DNA of 18,611 nucleotides from a bacterium. Its GTDB lineage: Bacteria > UBP15 > UBA6099. Both the position numbers and the translations under genes were made by a program. A model generated the notes under the pieces. That model saw only the letters and a program-made list of their open reading frames with translations, made no database searches and had not been told where the DNA came from. Numbering within the stretch: the first letter of the stretch is position 1; each line of letters begins with the position of its first letter. Of the stretch, positions 1 to 5,992 are shown one piece after another. The stretch spans positions 1 through 18,611 of the forward strand of contig JAKQBV010000036.1 in NCBI GenBank assembly GCA_029573925.1, given 5' to 3'.

Positions 1-129
1 CTTTGCCAACCCCGCGTTCGCCAATACCCTCGTCAACGCGCTCGTCAATGTCGTCTTGCCATGATCCACGTGCCCGATCGTTCCCACGTTCACGTGCGGC
101 TTCTTTCGCTCGAATTTTTCTTTTCCCAT
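1..129 (-). CDS. tuf: Elongation factor Tu, N-terminal 43 residues (runs off the left edge)
   Basis: EF-Tu is the GTPase that brings aminoacyl-tRNA to the ribosomal A site. Only the first 43 codons lie in the window. They show the typical bacterial N-terminus (MGKEKFERKKPHVNVGTIGH) and the G1 P-loop GHVDHGKT at residues 19-26. The ATG at 129-127 is preceded by a strong ribosome binding site, GGAGGA, 4 bases upstream. The gene is the last visible member of a transcript that starts with four tRNA genes, the nearest being tRNA-Thr(GGT) 42 bases upstream. Identity is certain at the family level. Whether the genome has a second tuf copy cannot be seen. Confidence 0.98.
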   Translation of the reverse strand, partial: MGKEKFERKKPHVNVGTIGHVDHGKTTLTSALTRVLANAGLAK

Positions 130-171
130 TTCTTCCTCCAGAAATAATTTCTTATTCCTTTAAATAAATAG

Positions 172-245
172 AGCCAACGACCGGAGTCGAACCGGTGACC
201 TCATCCTTACCAAGGATGCGCTCTAACCTACTGAGCTACGTTGGC
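172..245 (-). tRNA. thrT: tRNA-Thr (anticodon GGT)
   Basis: The reverse strand folds as a full cloverleaf. The acceptor stem GCCAACG pairs with CGTTGGC, the anticodon stem CATCC/GGATG encloses the loop TTGGTAA (anticodon GGT), and the T arm contains GGTTCGACTCC. The discriminator base is T and no CCA is encoded. It lies between tRNA-Gly and tuf, as thrT does in Escherichia coli. Confidence 0.97.
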
Positions 246-255
246 CTCCGGACAG

Positions 256-329
256 AGCGGGAGACGGGGTTCGAACCCGCGACCCCCAGCTTGGAAGGCT
301 GGCGCTCTAGCCAGCTGAGCTACTCCCGC
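256..329 (-). tRNA. glyT: tRNA-Gly (anticodon TCC)
   Basis: Reverse-strand cloverleaf: acceptor GCGGGAG pairs with CTCCCGC, the anticodon stem CCAGC/GCTGG encloses CTTCCAA (anticodon TCC), and the T loop is TTCGAAC. The discriminator is T and CCA is not encoded. It is third in the tRNA cluster, 10 bases from the next tRNA. Confidence 0.97.
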
Positions 330-359
330 TTTTGACAACGGCTTTCGCCGTTTTATTTA

Positions 360-442
360 TGGAGGGGATTGGATTCGAACCAATGTAGGCGTTCGCCAGC
401 AGATTTACAGTCTGCCCCCTTTAGCCACTCGGGCACCCCTCC
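360..442 (-). tRNA. tyrU: tRNA-Tyr (anticodon GTA)
   Basis: A class II tRNA of 83 bases with a long variable arm. The acceptor GGAGGGG pairs with CCCCTCC, the anticodon stem GCAGA/TCTGC encloses CTGTAAA (anticodon GTA), and the T arm is TTGGTTCGAATCCAA. The discriminator is A. It is second in the cluster, matching the position of tyrU in the Escherichia coli tufB operon. Confidence 0.97.
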
Positions 443-468
443 GGGCGTTTCTCTATTTCAAATTTAAG

Positions 469-540
469 AGCCGGCGGTCAGATTCGAACTGACGACCTGC
501 TGATTACAAATCAGCTGCTCTACCCCTGAGCCACGCCGGC
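469..540 (-). tRNA. thrU: tRNA-Thr (anticodon TGT)
   Basis: First gene of the tRNA-tuf transcript. The acceptor GCCGGCG pairs with CGCCGGC, the anticodon stem GCTGA/TCAGC encloses TTTGTAA (anticodon TGT), and the T arm contains CAGTTCGAATCTG. The discriminator is T. Together with the GGT isoacceptor it covers most threonine codons. The predicted transcription start is about 23 bases upstream. Confidence 0.97.
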
Positions 541-562
541 AGAGCGAACCCCGCACAAACCA

Positions 563-598
563 AACATAAATACTAATGACCTTGTGGCCCCAAGTCAA
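563..598 (-). promoter_or_regulatory. sigma-70-type promoter of the tRNA-tuf operon
   Basis: On the minus strand, -35 TTGACT (598-593) and -10 TAGTAT (575-570) are separated by exactly 17 bases. Transcription should start near 563, shortly before tRNA-Thr(TGT). The -35 box lies only 35 bases past the stop of the upstream radical SAM gene, and I see no terminator between them. Read-through from the housekeeping operon is therefore possible. Confidence 0.85.
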
Positions 599-632
599 TA
601 AATTCGAAAAAATCAGTCGCTCCGCCGCTTTC

Positions 633-2048
633 TCACTTTCTTATCAGCGTCATCATCCCGACGAGCGCGTCCGCCGCCCTCAGCGTCCTTATCTTTAACA
701 AATGTCTCAGAATCATCTTCGGCCTCAGATAGAAACTCATGAACGCCTTCTTTTGCAACCTCACAAGATCATCGTTAGTCATGCCCTCCGGCGCGTACAC
801 CGCCGGGTTTTCCCTAGTCGGGTAGTTCGTGAAGCTAGAACTCGGCGCGTCCGCCGCCACTTTTCCGTCCTTTACGAACTCGTCATATATACCAGTCCCC
901 GGAAACGGCGAGAACACTGTGAACTTGGCGAAATCTATGTCGAGGCTCTTCGAGAAAGCTATCGTCCGCTCAACAGTCCGCACGGTGTCGCCGGGGGAGC
1001 CGATCATAAAGAAACCTATTATCTGAATCCCTGCCCTGCGAGTCATCTCCACCGCCTTGCGCGCGCTCTCCACCGTAGCGTTTTTGCTGATCGATTCCAG
1101 AACCCCGTCCGCCCCGGCCTCGAACCCGTACATTATCCTCGACAGCCCGGCGGCGGCCATCGCCTTCAACATGCGCTCGTTCACGCAGTCCACCCTCGTC
1201 TCAGTTATCCACGTCAGCTTCCTGTTCAACCCTCTGCGGACCACCTCGTCGCTGAACTCAACCGCCTCTTTTTCCGTCAAAGGAAATATCGGATCTACAA
1301 ACGAAGGCTGGACATATCCGAACTTGTCGTGCAGCCACTCGAACTCGTCGGCGATGTTGACCGCAGACCTTCTCCTCCTGCGGCGGCCCATAATCTTCAG
1401 CGAACAATAGTTGCATCCGTAGGGACAGCCGCGCGAACCGAGAACCAGCGTGCCCGGCTCCCTCACTCGCGCGAAGTTGAACAGCCTGTATCTTTCTATC
1501 GGAAACAGATGCCACGCCGGAAACGGCAGCGAGTCCAAGTCTTCTATGAATCCCCTCGGCTCCGTAATCTCCGGCGTTCCGTTTTCCTTGTGCGCTATCC
1601 CGGCGACTCCGGACAGGGGCGCTCCGCTCTCGAACGCCCTAGCCAGCTCCACCACCGTCTCCTCTCCCTCCCCTATCACCACCGCGTCCGCCAACCCCTC
1701 GTTCAGCGTCTTTTCGAAAAACACGCTCGAATGCAGGTTGCCTTGAACCAACTTCGCGCGCGGGAACTCCCTTTTCACAAGCGCCGCGATTTCGTTCGTC
1801 CTCTTCGCCGTCGGCGTGACGCACGAAAGCCCTATCATGTCCGGGTCCGCGGCTCGGATGTGCTTTATCAGAGCCTCCCTCGAACCGCCTTCGGTGTAAT
1901 CGTCGTACACCGACACCGGCAGGCGCGCCCTCTCCAACGCCGCCGCGACATACGCCAGACTTATAGGCGGCATAGGCGCGAGAAAGCGCCTGTATCTCCC
2001 CGCCGTCTCCTCAGAGCCGGTGTAGGGATTTATCAATAATATTTTCAT
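633..2048 (-). CDS. B12-binding radical SAM protein
   Basis: A 471-residue protein with two recognisable parts. Residues 1 to about 145 form a Rossmann-type cobalamin-binding domain, including DPDMIGLSC near residue 68 and VVIGEGEET near 123. A radical SAM domain starts near residue 200, with the iron-sulfur motif RGCPYGCNYC (Cys208, Cys212, Cys215). A basic run, GRRRRRRS, follows, at the place where relatives carry an R-x-R-S motif. Such enzymes perform radical methylations or rearrangements, for example in hopanoid, bacteriochlorophyll or antibiotic pathways. The substrate here cannot be told from sequence. It lies 44 bases after rlmB and ends the housekeeping operon. The start at 2048 has only a weak ribosome binding site (GAG). 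Family certain, role unknown. Confidence 0.9.
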   Translation of the reverse strand: MKILLINPYTGSEETAGRYRRFLAPMPPISLAYVAAALERARLPVSVYDDYTEGGSREALIKHIRAADPDMIGLSCVTPTAKRTNEIAALVKREFPRAKLVQGNLHSSVFFEKTLNEGLADAVVIGEGEETVVELARAFESGAPLSGVAGIAHKENGTPEITEPRGFIEDLDSLPFPAWHLFPIERYRLFNFARVREPGTLVLGSRGCPYGCNYCSLKIMGRRRRRRSAVNIADEFEWLHDKFGYVQPSFVDPIFPLTEKEAVEFSDEVVRRGLNRKLTWITETRVDCVNERMLKAMAAAGLSRIMYGFEAGADGVLESISKNATVESARKAVEMTRRAGIQIIGFFMIGSPGDTVRTVERTIAFSKSLDIDFAKFTVFSPFPGTGIYDEFVKDGKVAADAPSSSFTNYPTRENPAVYAPEGMTNDDLVRLQKKAFMSFYLRPKMILRHLLKIRTLRAADALVGMMTLIRK

Positions 2049-2092
2049 TAGGAACTCTTTTCGCCCGATACTGCGCCGGAGTCAAATCCGGT

Positions 2093-2821
2093 TCACACGC
2101 GCCCGCCACGTTTCTTATCTCCCAGCGCTCTCTTCTGCCTCATCGTCTCGAAGATCAGAACGCCCGCCGCCACAGACACGTTGAGCGACGGGAACTCCTC
2201 GACCGTCGGCACGCGCACTAGATAGTCGCACTCCTCGCGCGTTATGCGCGACATCCCCTCGCCTTCTCCGCCCATAACCAAGACGGACACTCCGGACATG
2301 TCCGCGTCGTGGCAGACATCTTTAGCGCGTTCGTCCGTTCCGGCCACCCAGCAGCCCCTCTCCTTCATCGTAGAGAGCGCCTGCCTGAGATTAGCCACCT
2401 TGACAATCAGCAATCTCTCGGCCCCGCCGCACGACGTCTCGTAGACCACCGGCGTCACGTCGCATGAGCGCTTGCGCTCTATCACCGCTCCTATGGCCCC
2501 CGCCGCCGCCGCCGTCCTAAGTATCGCGCCGAGGTTCATCGGGTCCTGCACATGGTCGAGCGCCACGATCAGCCCGCCGCTCTCCTCCCGCGCGTCCATC
2601 AAGCTCTCCAGCGTCGCGTATTCAAAATCGTTGCATACGGCCTCTATCGGGCCTCGCCCCTTGACCGGCATGTCCCGCACGGGGATGCCGGCTTCGCGCG
2701 CGAGCGCCGCCAGACGCGCCGCCCTCTCGTCCGTTCTTGCGGCCGCGCCCACATGCAACGAAACCACGCGCCCAGCCTTCAGCGCCTCCGCTATCGCGTT
2801 TTTATCCGTCAGCCTCATCAT
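2093..2821 (-). CDS. rlmB: SpoU/TrmH-family 23S rRNA 2'-O-methyltransferase (RlmB-type)
   Basis: A 242-residue SPOUT-class methyltransferase of the type that methylates the 2'-O of a guanosine in 23S rRNA (G2251 in Escherichia coli). The N-terminal 75 residues form the L30e-like substrate-binding domain. The catalytic domain carries all three SPOUT knot motifs: motif 1 around 94-104 (DPMNLGAILRTA, Asn96 and Arg102), motif 2 around 183-190 (MGGEGEGM), and motif 3 around 211-217 (PSLNVSV). The ATG lies 2 bases after the ispF stop, so translation is probably coupled. An ATGATG pair makes the exact first codon uncertain by one residue. A tRNA methyltransferase of the same superfamily is a less likely alternative. 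The yacL-ispF-rlmB neighbourhood supports RlmB. Confidence 0.85.
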   Translation of the reverse strand: MMRLTDKNAIAEALKAGRVVSLHVGAAARTDERAARLAALAREAGIPVRDMPVKGRGPIEAVCNDFEYATLESLMDAREESGGLIVALDHVQDPMNLGAILRTAAAAGAIGAVIERKRSCDVTPVVYETSCGGAERLLIVKVANLRQALSTMKERGCWVAGTDERAKDVCHDADMSGVSVLVMGGEGEGMSRITREECDYLVRVPTVEEFPSLNVSVAAGVLIFETMRQKRALGDKKRGGRV

Positions 2822-2823
2822 CG

Positions 2824-3318
2824 TTATGAACCGCTCCGGGATGTCTTCTTCAAGAGAGCGACAGCTTGAGCCGCTATCCCCTCGCCCCTGCCGACCGCGC
2901 CAAGCCCCTCAGGGCTTGCCGCCTTAACCGACACGTCCTCCGGGGAAAGGCCCACCGCCGCCGCTATGTTTTCCCTCATACGCAAAAAAAATGGGGCAAG
3001 CCTCGGCTCCTGCGCTATTATCACGGCGTCCACGTTGACCGCTCTGTATTTTTTTTCAGCGACATAACCTGCGGCCAGCTTGAGCAGCCCGACGCTGTCG
3101 GCTCCCTCGTATTGCGGGTCGTCGTCCGGGAAATGCGCGCCTATGTCTGGCAGCCCCGCAGCTCCGAGAATCGCGTCGCATACCGCGTGCGCAAGCACGT
3201 CGGCGTCCGAATGACCCGAAAGCCCGCGCGCTCCGGGAACCTCCACGCCGCCGAGTTTCAGCGGGCCGTCCCCTCCGAACGCGTGCGCGTCCCATCCGCA
3301 TCCGACCCTGTAACTCAT
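2824..3318 (-). CDS. ispF: 2-C-methyl-D-erythritol 2,4-cyclodiphosphate synthase
   Basis: IspF makes 2-C-methylerythritol 2,4-cyclodiphosphate, the fifth step of the MEP isoprenoid pathway, as a cytoplasmic trimer with a zinc ion per active site. The 164-residue length is normal. The metal ligands Asp10, His12 and His44 are present, with the GHSDAD signature at 35-40 and the C-terminal GRGEGIA. The usual Thr-Thr-Thr-Glu stretch near the C-terminus reads Ala-Ser-Pro-Glu here, keeping the glutamate but losing the threonines. The start overlaps the stop of the upstream PIN-TRAM gene as ATGA, which implies translational coupling. ispD, often fused to or next to ispF, is absent from the window. 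Confidence 0.96.
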   Translation of the reverse strand: MSYRVGCGWDAHAFGGDGPLKLGGVEVPGARGLSGHSDADVLAHAVCDAILGAAGLPDIGAHFPDDDPQYEGADSVGLLKLAAGYVAEKKYRAVNVDAVIIAQEPRLAPFFLRMRENIAAAVGLSPEDVSVKAASPEGLGAVGRGEGIAAQAVALLKKTSRSGS

Positions 3319-4403
3319 CGCGCGTCGTCCTCGTCGTCATCCCGGCCTTCGGTGGCCCGCGCGAATATCAGCCTTCCGGCCACCGTCTGCATTATGCTGC
3401 TTATCTCCACCGTCACGGAATCTCCTATAAACCTGTCCCCGCTCTCAACCACTATCATCGTCCCGTCGTCCAGATATGCTATTCCCTGCCCGTGCTCCTT
3501 GCCTGTCTTCACAACGCTCACTTCCACTCTCTCTCCGGGCAGCAAAGTCTTCCTCATAGAATTCGACAACACGTTCAGGTTGATGCAGCGCACCCCGCGC
3601 AGCTTCGCCACTTTAGTCAAGTTGAAATCATTCGTGACCAGCGCGCCGCCGATGGATTTCGCGTAGTTGACCAACCGCGCGTCCACCGCCGTCGGCTCTC
3701 CAGCCCGCGGAGCCGGCAGATCGACTATCTCCACCTCTCCGCCCTCTTTTTCCTTCATCTTCGTCAACACGTCCAGCCCCCGCCTGCCCCGCTTCCTCCT
3801 GCCTGAGTCAGAATCGTCCGCGATCCCCTGCAACTCCGCAATCACCATATCGGGAACAAACAGCTTTCCCTCAAGAAAACCGGCCATGTACAACTCAAGA
3901 ATCCTTCCGTCTATCAGCACGCTGGTGTCCAGAACTTTCGGCAGCGCGGCGTCCGCCCTGAACGCCATCGGGCCGACCACGTTTCCTCCCCACAGCGAAA
4001 CCCTGCTGAATATCAGCACGCCGAGATACCCAAGAACCACGCAAAGCACCAAAAACACGGCCACTCCCGCCGCCGCCGGCATCTTCAGAAAATACCAGAA
4101 CGGAGCCGTCAACAGCATCGCAAAGAAGAAACCCATCATCAGGCCGGCGAAACCGGACGCCATAGCGTGCGGCGACACCCTCTGCATCGACCTCAGCACC
4201 TGCCTGTGAAAATTCAACAGCCACTTCTCCGCGTACGGAGACACCAATATGCCAAATAGCAATCCGGCGAAAAGGAACCCGAACATGTTGTACGTCCACA
4301 ACGGGCCGTCCGGGTCGAACGCCTTGTTGAACAACATCGCGAGAGCGTAGAAAACGCTCATGCCCGCGCCTAAACAAATCGCTTTCACAATAATAGAAAA
4401 CAT
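3315..4403 (-). CDS. YacL-like integral membrane protein with PIN and TRAM domains
   Basis: A 362-residue protein like Bacillus YacL. Residues 1-135 hold about four membrane segments (near 5-26, 41-56, 84-106 and 112-133). A PIN nuclease-like domain follows (about 156-280) with acidic residues at Asp159, Asp165, Glu190, Asp241 and Asp259. A TRAM RNA-binding domain covers about 284-348, and an acidic tail ends the protein. PIN domains cut RNA; the physiological target of this family is not settled. I chose the ATG at 4403 because AGGGAG precedes it by 7 bases. An upstream in-frame ATG at 4475 would lie ahead of the promoter. It is the first gene of the yacL-ispF-rlmB-radical SAM operon and overlaps ispF by 4 bases. 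Confidence 0.9.
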   Translation of the reverse strand: MFSIIVKAICLGAGMSVFYALAMLFNKAFDPDGPLWTYNMFGFLFAGLLFGILVSPYAEKWLLNFHRQVLRSMQRVSPHAMASGFAGLMMGFFFAMLLTAPFWYFLKMPAAAGVAVFLVLCVVLGYLGVLIFSRVSLWGGNVVGPMAFRADAALPKVLDTSVLIDGRILELYMAGFLEGKLFVPDMVIAELQGIADDSDSGRRKRGRRGLDVLTKMKEKEGGEVEIVDLPAPRAGEPTAVDARLVNYAKSIGGALVTNDFNLTKVAKLRGVRCINLNVLSNSMRKTLLPGERVEVSVVKTGKEHGQGIAYLDDGTMIVVESGDRFIGDSVTVEISSIMQTVAGRLIFARATEGRDDDEDDAR

Positions 4404-4436
4404 GCGGAATCTCCCTTTCGGAGCCGCCCGGCCATT

Positions 4437-4472
4437 TTGTTCAATTGTACCACCCGCGCCGCCGCGCTTCAA
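4437..4472 (-). promoter_or_regulatory. sigma-70-type promoter of the yacL-ispF-rlmB operon
   Basis: On the minus strand, -35 TTGAAG (4472-4467) and -10 TACAAT (4449-4444) are 17 bases apart. The start is expected near 4437, giving a leader of about 33 bases before the ATG at 4403. The spacer is very GC-rich while the -10 region is AT-rich. Confidence 0.75.
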
Positions 4473-4548
4473 CACGGCGGCTTTATTCCCGAACTGGGGG
4501 TCGTTTCTTCCGTTGTCGTATACCGCCGGGTCGCATTGTTAAGACATC

Positions 4549-4578
4549 AAAAAAGGGGAACTGTTGTTCCCCTTTTTC
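4549..4578 (-). terminator. Intrinsic terminator of the histone-like gene
   Basis: A perfect 7-base-pair stem GGGGAAC/GTTCCCC (4555-4561 with 4566-4572) closes a 4-base loop. It is flanked by a run of A on one side and T on the other, so on the minus strand it ends in a T tract. It lies 33 bases after the stop of the 63-residue basic protein and before the next promoter, so it insulates the two units. The symmetry would let it work on both strands. Confidence 0.9.
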
Positions 4579-4610
4579 GATAATGCGATTCAAATTGCTT
4601 TGGGAATGCG

Positions 4611-4802
4611 TTATTTCTTTTTCGCTACTTTTTTCGCGACTTTCTTCGGGGCTGCCTTTTTCACGACTTTCTTCGCGGCTGCCTTTTTCACAACTTTCTT
4701 CGGGGCCGCTTTCTTCACGACCTTCTTTGCGGCTTTTTTCTTCGGAGCCGCTTTCTTCGCTACTTTCTTCGGGGCCGCCTTTTTCGCTACCTTCTTCGCC
4801 AT
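4611..4802 (-). CDS. Small lysine/alanine-rich histone H1-like protein
   Basis: A 63-residue protein made almost only of Lys, Ala, Val and Pro, in variants of a short repeat such as KKAAPKKVAKK. It matches the low-complexity tails of bacterial histone H1-like proteins (the chlamydial Hc1/Hc2 type), which bind and compact DNA. No globular domain is present. I start it at the ATG 4802-4800, preceded by the strong site GGGAGG. An earlier in-frame codon at 4859 lies upstream of the likely transcription start. It has its own consensus promoter and terminator and so is a single-gene unit, probably well expressed. A role in RNA or ribosome binding is an alternative. Confidence 0.85.
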   Translation of the reverse strand: MAKKVAKKAAPKKVAKKAAPKKKAAKKVVKKAAPKKVVKKAAAKKVVKKAAPKKVAKKVAKKK

Positions 4803-4838
4803 TTTGCACCTCCCTTCACATAGAAAATACTGACTATA

Positions 4839-4873
4839 GTTACATATATTACTTCTCATATCCGCATTGTCAA
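4839..4873 (-). promoter_or_regulatory. Promoter of the histone-like gene
   Basis: On the minus strand, a perfect -35 TTGACA (4873-4868) and -10 TAATAT (4851-4846) are separated by 16 bases. The start is near 4839, about 37 bases before the ATG. This is the best -35 match in the window and suggests high expression. Confidence 0.8.
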
Positions 4874-5251
4874 CCCCTTATTAAAAATTTTTCAGCGCTT
4901 TTGCAAACCATGGATTACTATGATTATCAATTATCGCCTTTTGCCGCTTTTACACACATTGATTCGTTTTCGCCTCTTTAGACAACATTTGCCACCCTCT
5001 TATGTCAACCCCTGTCATCCTTCATTTCGGTTTTCAAGTTTTCAACAATTGCCCTGCGGAGCTATATCCCTAGCTCTCCGCAGCTTTCTTTCACATTTTT
5101 TCCACGATATTCAACCCTGCCTTCGGGCATGTAAACTTGTATCCATATCTGTATAATTGTGACGGAATAGTTATTATTAGCCATGATGTTTGTTGATTAT
5201 CACTATGGGTTCTATGAAAGTTCGTGTTGCCCAAAGAGGCAAATATGAGCG
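4874..5251. other. Gene-free AT-rich spacer with hairpins
   Basis: About 380 bases with no convincing gene and clearly lower GC than the flanks. It holds a strong stem-loop at 5054-5083, a small TTCG-loop hairpin (TGCC-TTCG-GGCA) near 5119-5130, and a weak stem TTGCC/GGCAA at 5227-5242 just past the stop of the exported protein. There are two copies of the palindrome TGATTATCA (4921-4929 and 5194-5202) and two copies of GGGGTTGACA on the minus strand (4877-4868 and 5012-5003), the first being the promoter of the histone-like gene. A TATAAT at 5152-5157 on the plus strand has no matching -35. It could hide a small RNA or upstream control sites. I cannot identify either. Confidence 0.5.
5054..5083. 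other. Strong stem-loop in the spacer
   Basis: An 8-base-pair perfect stem, CTGCGGAG (5054-5061) with CTCCGCAG (5076-5083), with GCTA/TAGC able to add pairs inside. Neither strand has a clean T run straight after it, so it is not a standard intrinsic terminator. On the plus strand it is followed by a mixed pyrimidine tract. A structured RNA element is possible. Confidence 0.55.
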
Positions 5252-5977
5252 CTATCGCCGCTTCAATTCTCCGGAAACCACGAGAATGCCATTCCTGATT
5301 TTTGCCGATTTAAGCGACATCGACATCCAGCCGACGGCGTCCGAAACTCCGCTCCGAAGGAGCGCCGACGACACGTCCCAGTCGTCAAAATCGGCGAGCG
5401 GATTGACAATACGCAACACATAAGAATCGGCCCGACCGCCCAGCCTCGCCCCGGCGACCGTTGTCTCAAGCGGCCCGGCGAGAATTATTTCCGAGCCGTT
5501 CCTGACCGCCGCTTTTCCCGCGACGCTGAACGGAAGCGCGATTCCCATATATATCTGTTGATTTCCTTTTATTAATACTTTCGAGTCTCCTGAGAATTCG
5601 AGCGAGGTCAACTGAGCCGCTCCGACTCTCAATGCCGCCGCCGTCCACAGGTCGTCTTCGTTGAGCCGGATTTCAACAGTTGTCTTATCGCAACCATCAA
5701 GCTTCCAAGTTCCATTTTCCATCCTTGCGCGCGGCGACTTGAAGACAATCTTTGCGCTCGTCGCGCGTCCGAAGTCCGTTTCCCACCCGGACAATGCGAC
5801 CGTTACGCTTTCCGCGCTCCACAACGCGCCTGTCGTCGCTCCGCCTTTGATGACAACGGAGATTTTTTCCGCGCTCACGTCTCGCGCAAGTTCGGATTCG
5901 ACGCGCCGCTCGGCCTCGCGTCCCGACGGCAACGCCGCAAGCAATATCGACAATATGAGAGCCGCCATGTTGCTCAC
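5252..5977 (-). CDS. Exported protein, possibly DUF2993/LmeA-like
   Basis: A 241-residue protein that starts with a hydrophobic segment (residues 4-16) resembling a signal peptide or N-terminal anchor. The rest is a beta-rich pattern with 'LNEDDLW' near residue 105 and a C-terminal stretch ending in ILVVSGEL. This arrangement recalls DUF2993 (LmeA-like) phospholipid-binding proteins of the cell envelope. I judge by pattern only, so the family call is tentative. The start is a GTG at 5977, preceded by GGAG at a normal distance; an ATG three codons later is the alternative. It begins 15 bases after the mnmA stop, so the two are probably co-transcribed. No terminator is obvious after it. Confidence 0.6.
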   Translation of the reverse strand: MSNMAALILSILLAALPSGREAERRVESELARDVSAEKISVVIKGGATTGALWSAESVTVALSGWETDFGRATSAKIVFKSPRARMENGTWKLDGCDKTTVEIRLNEDDLWTAAALRVGAAQLTSLEFSGDSKVLIKGNQQIYMGIALPFSVAGKAAVRNGSEIILAGPLETTVAGARLGGRADSYVLRIVNPLADFDDWDVSSALLRSGVSDAVGWMSMSLKSAKIRNGILVVSGELKRR

Positions 5978-5992
5978 GCCGAGGTCTCCGAC

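Noticed and set aside
702..2039. A 445-residue plus-strand open frame opposite the radical SAM gene
   Set aside because: Arg/His/Leu-rich composition without domains, fully antisense to a gene with clear motifs.
2866..3666. A 266-residue plus-strand open frame across ispF and the PIN-TRAM gene
   Set aside because: It covers two genes with clear catalytic motifs on the other strand and has no recognisable protein features.
4404..4475. Upstream in-frame ATG at 4475 for the PIN-TRAM protein
   Set aside because: It lies upstream of a well-formed promoter (-10 at 4449-4444). The ATG at 4403 has a better ribosome site and begins right at the first membrane segment.
4445..4981. Plus-strand frames rich in Phe/Ser/Leu opposite the histone-like gene
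   Set aside because: They are the reverse complement of Lys/Ala codons. The minus-strand gene has promoter, ribosome site and terminator.
5054..5083. Stem-loop considered as terminator for the mnmA unit
   Set aside because: On the minus strand it is followed by GGGCAATTG rather than a T run, and it is about 170 bases past the stop.
5190..5423. A 77-residue plus-strand frame after a TATAAT box at 5152
   Set aside because: The -10-like box has no -35 partner, the start lacks a ribosome site, and most of the frame is antisense to the exported-protein gene.
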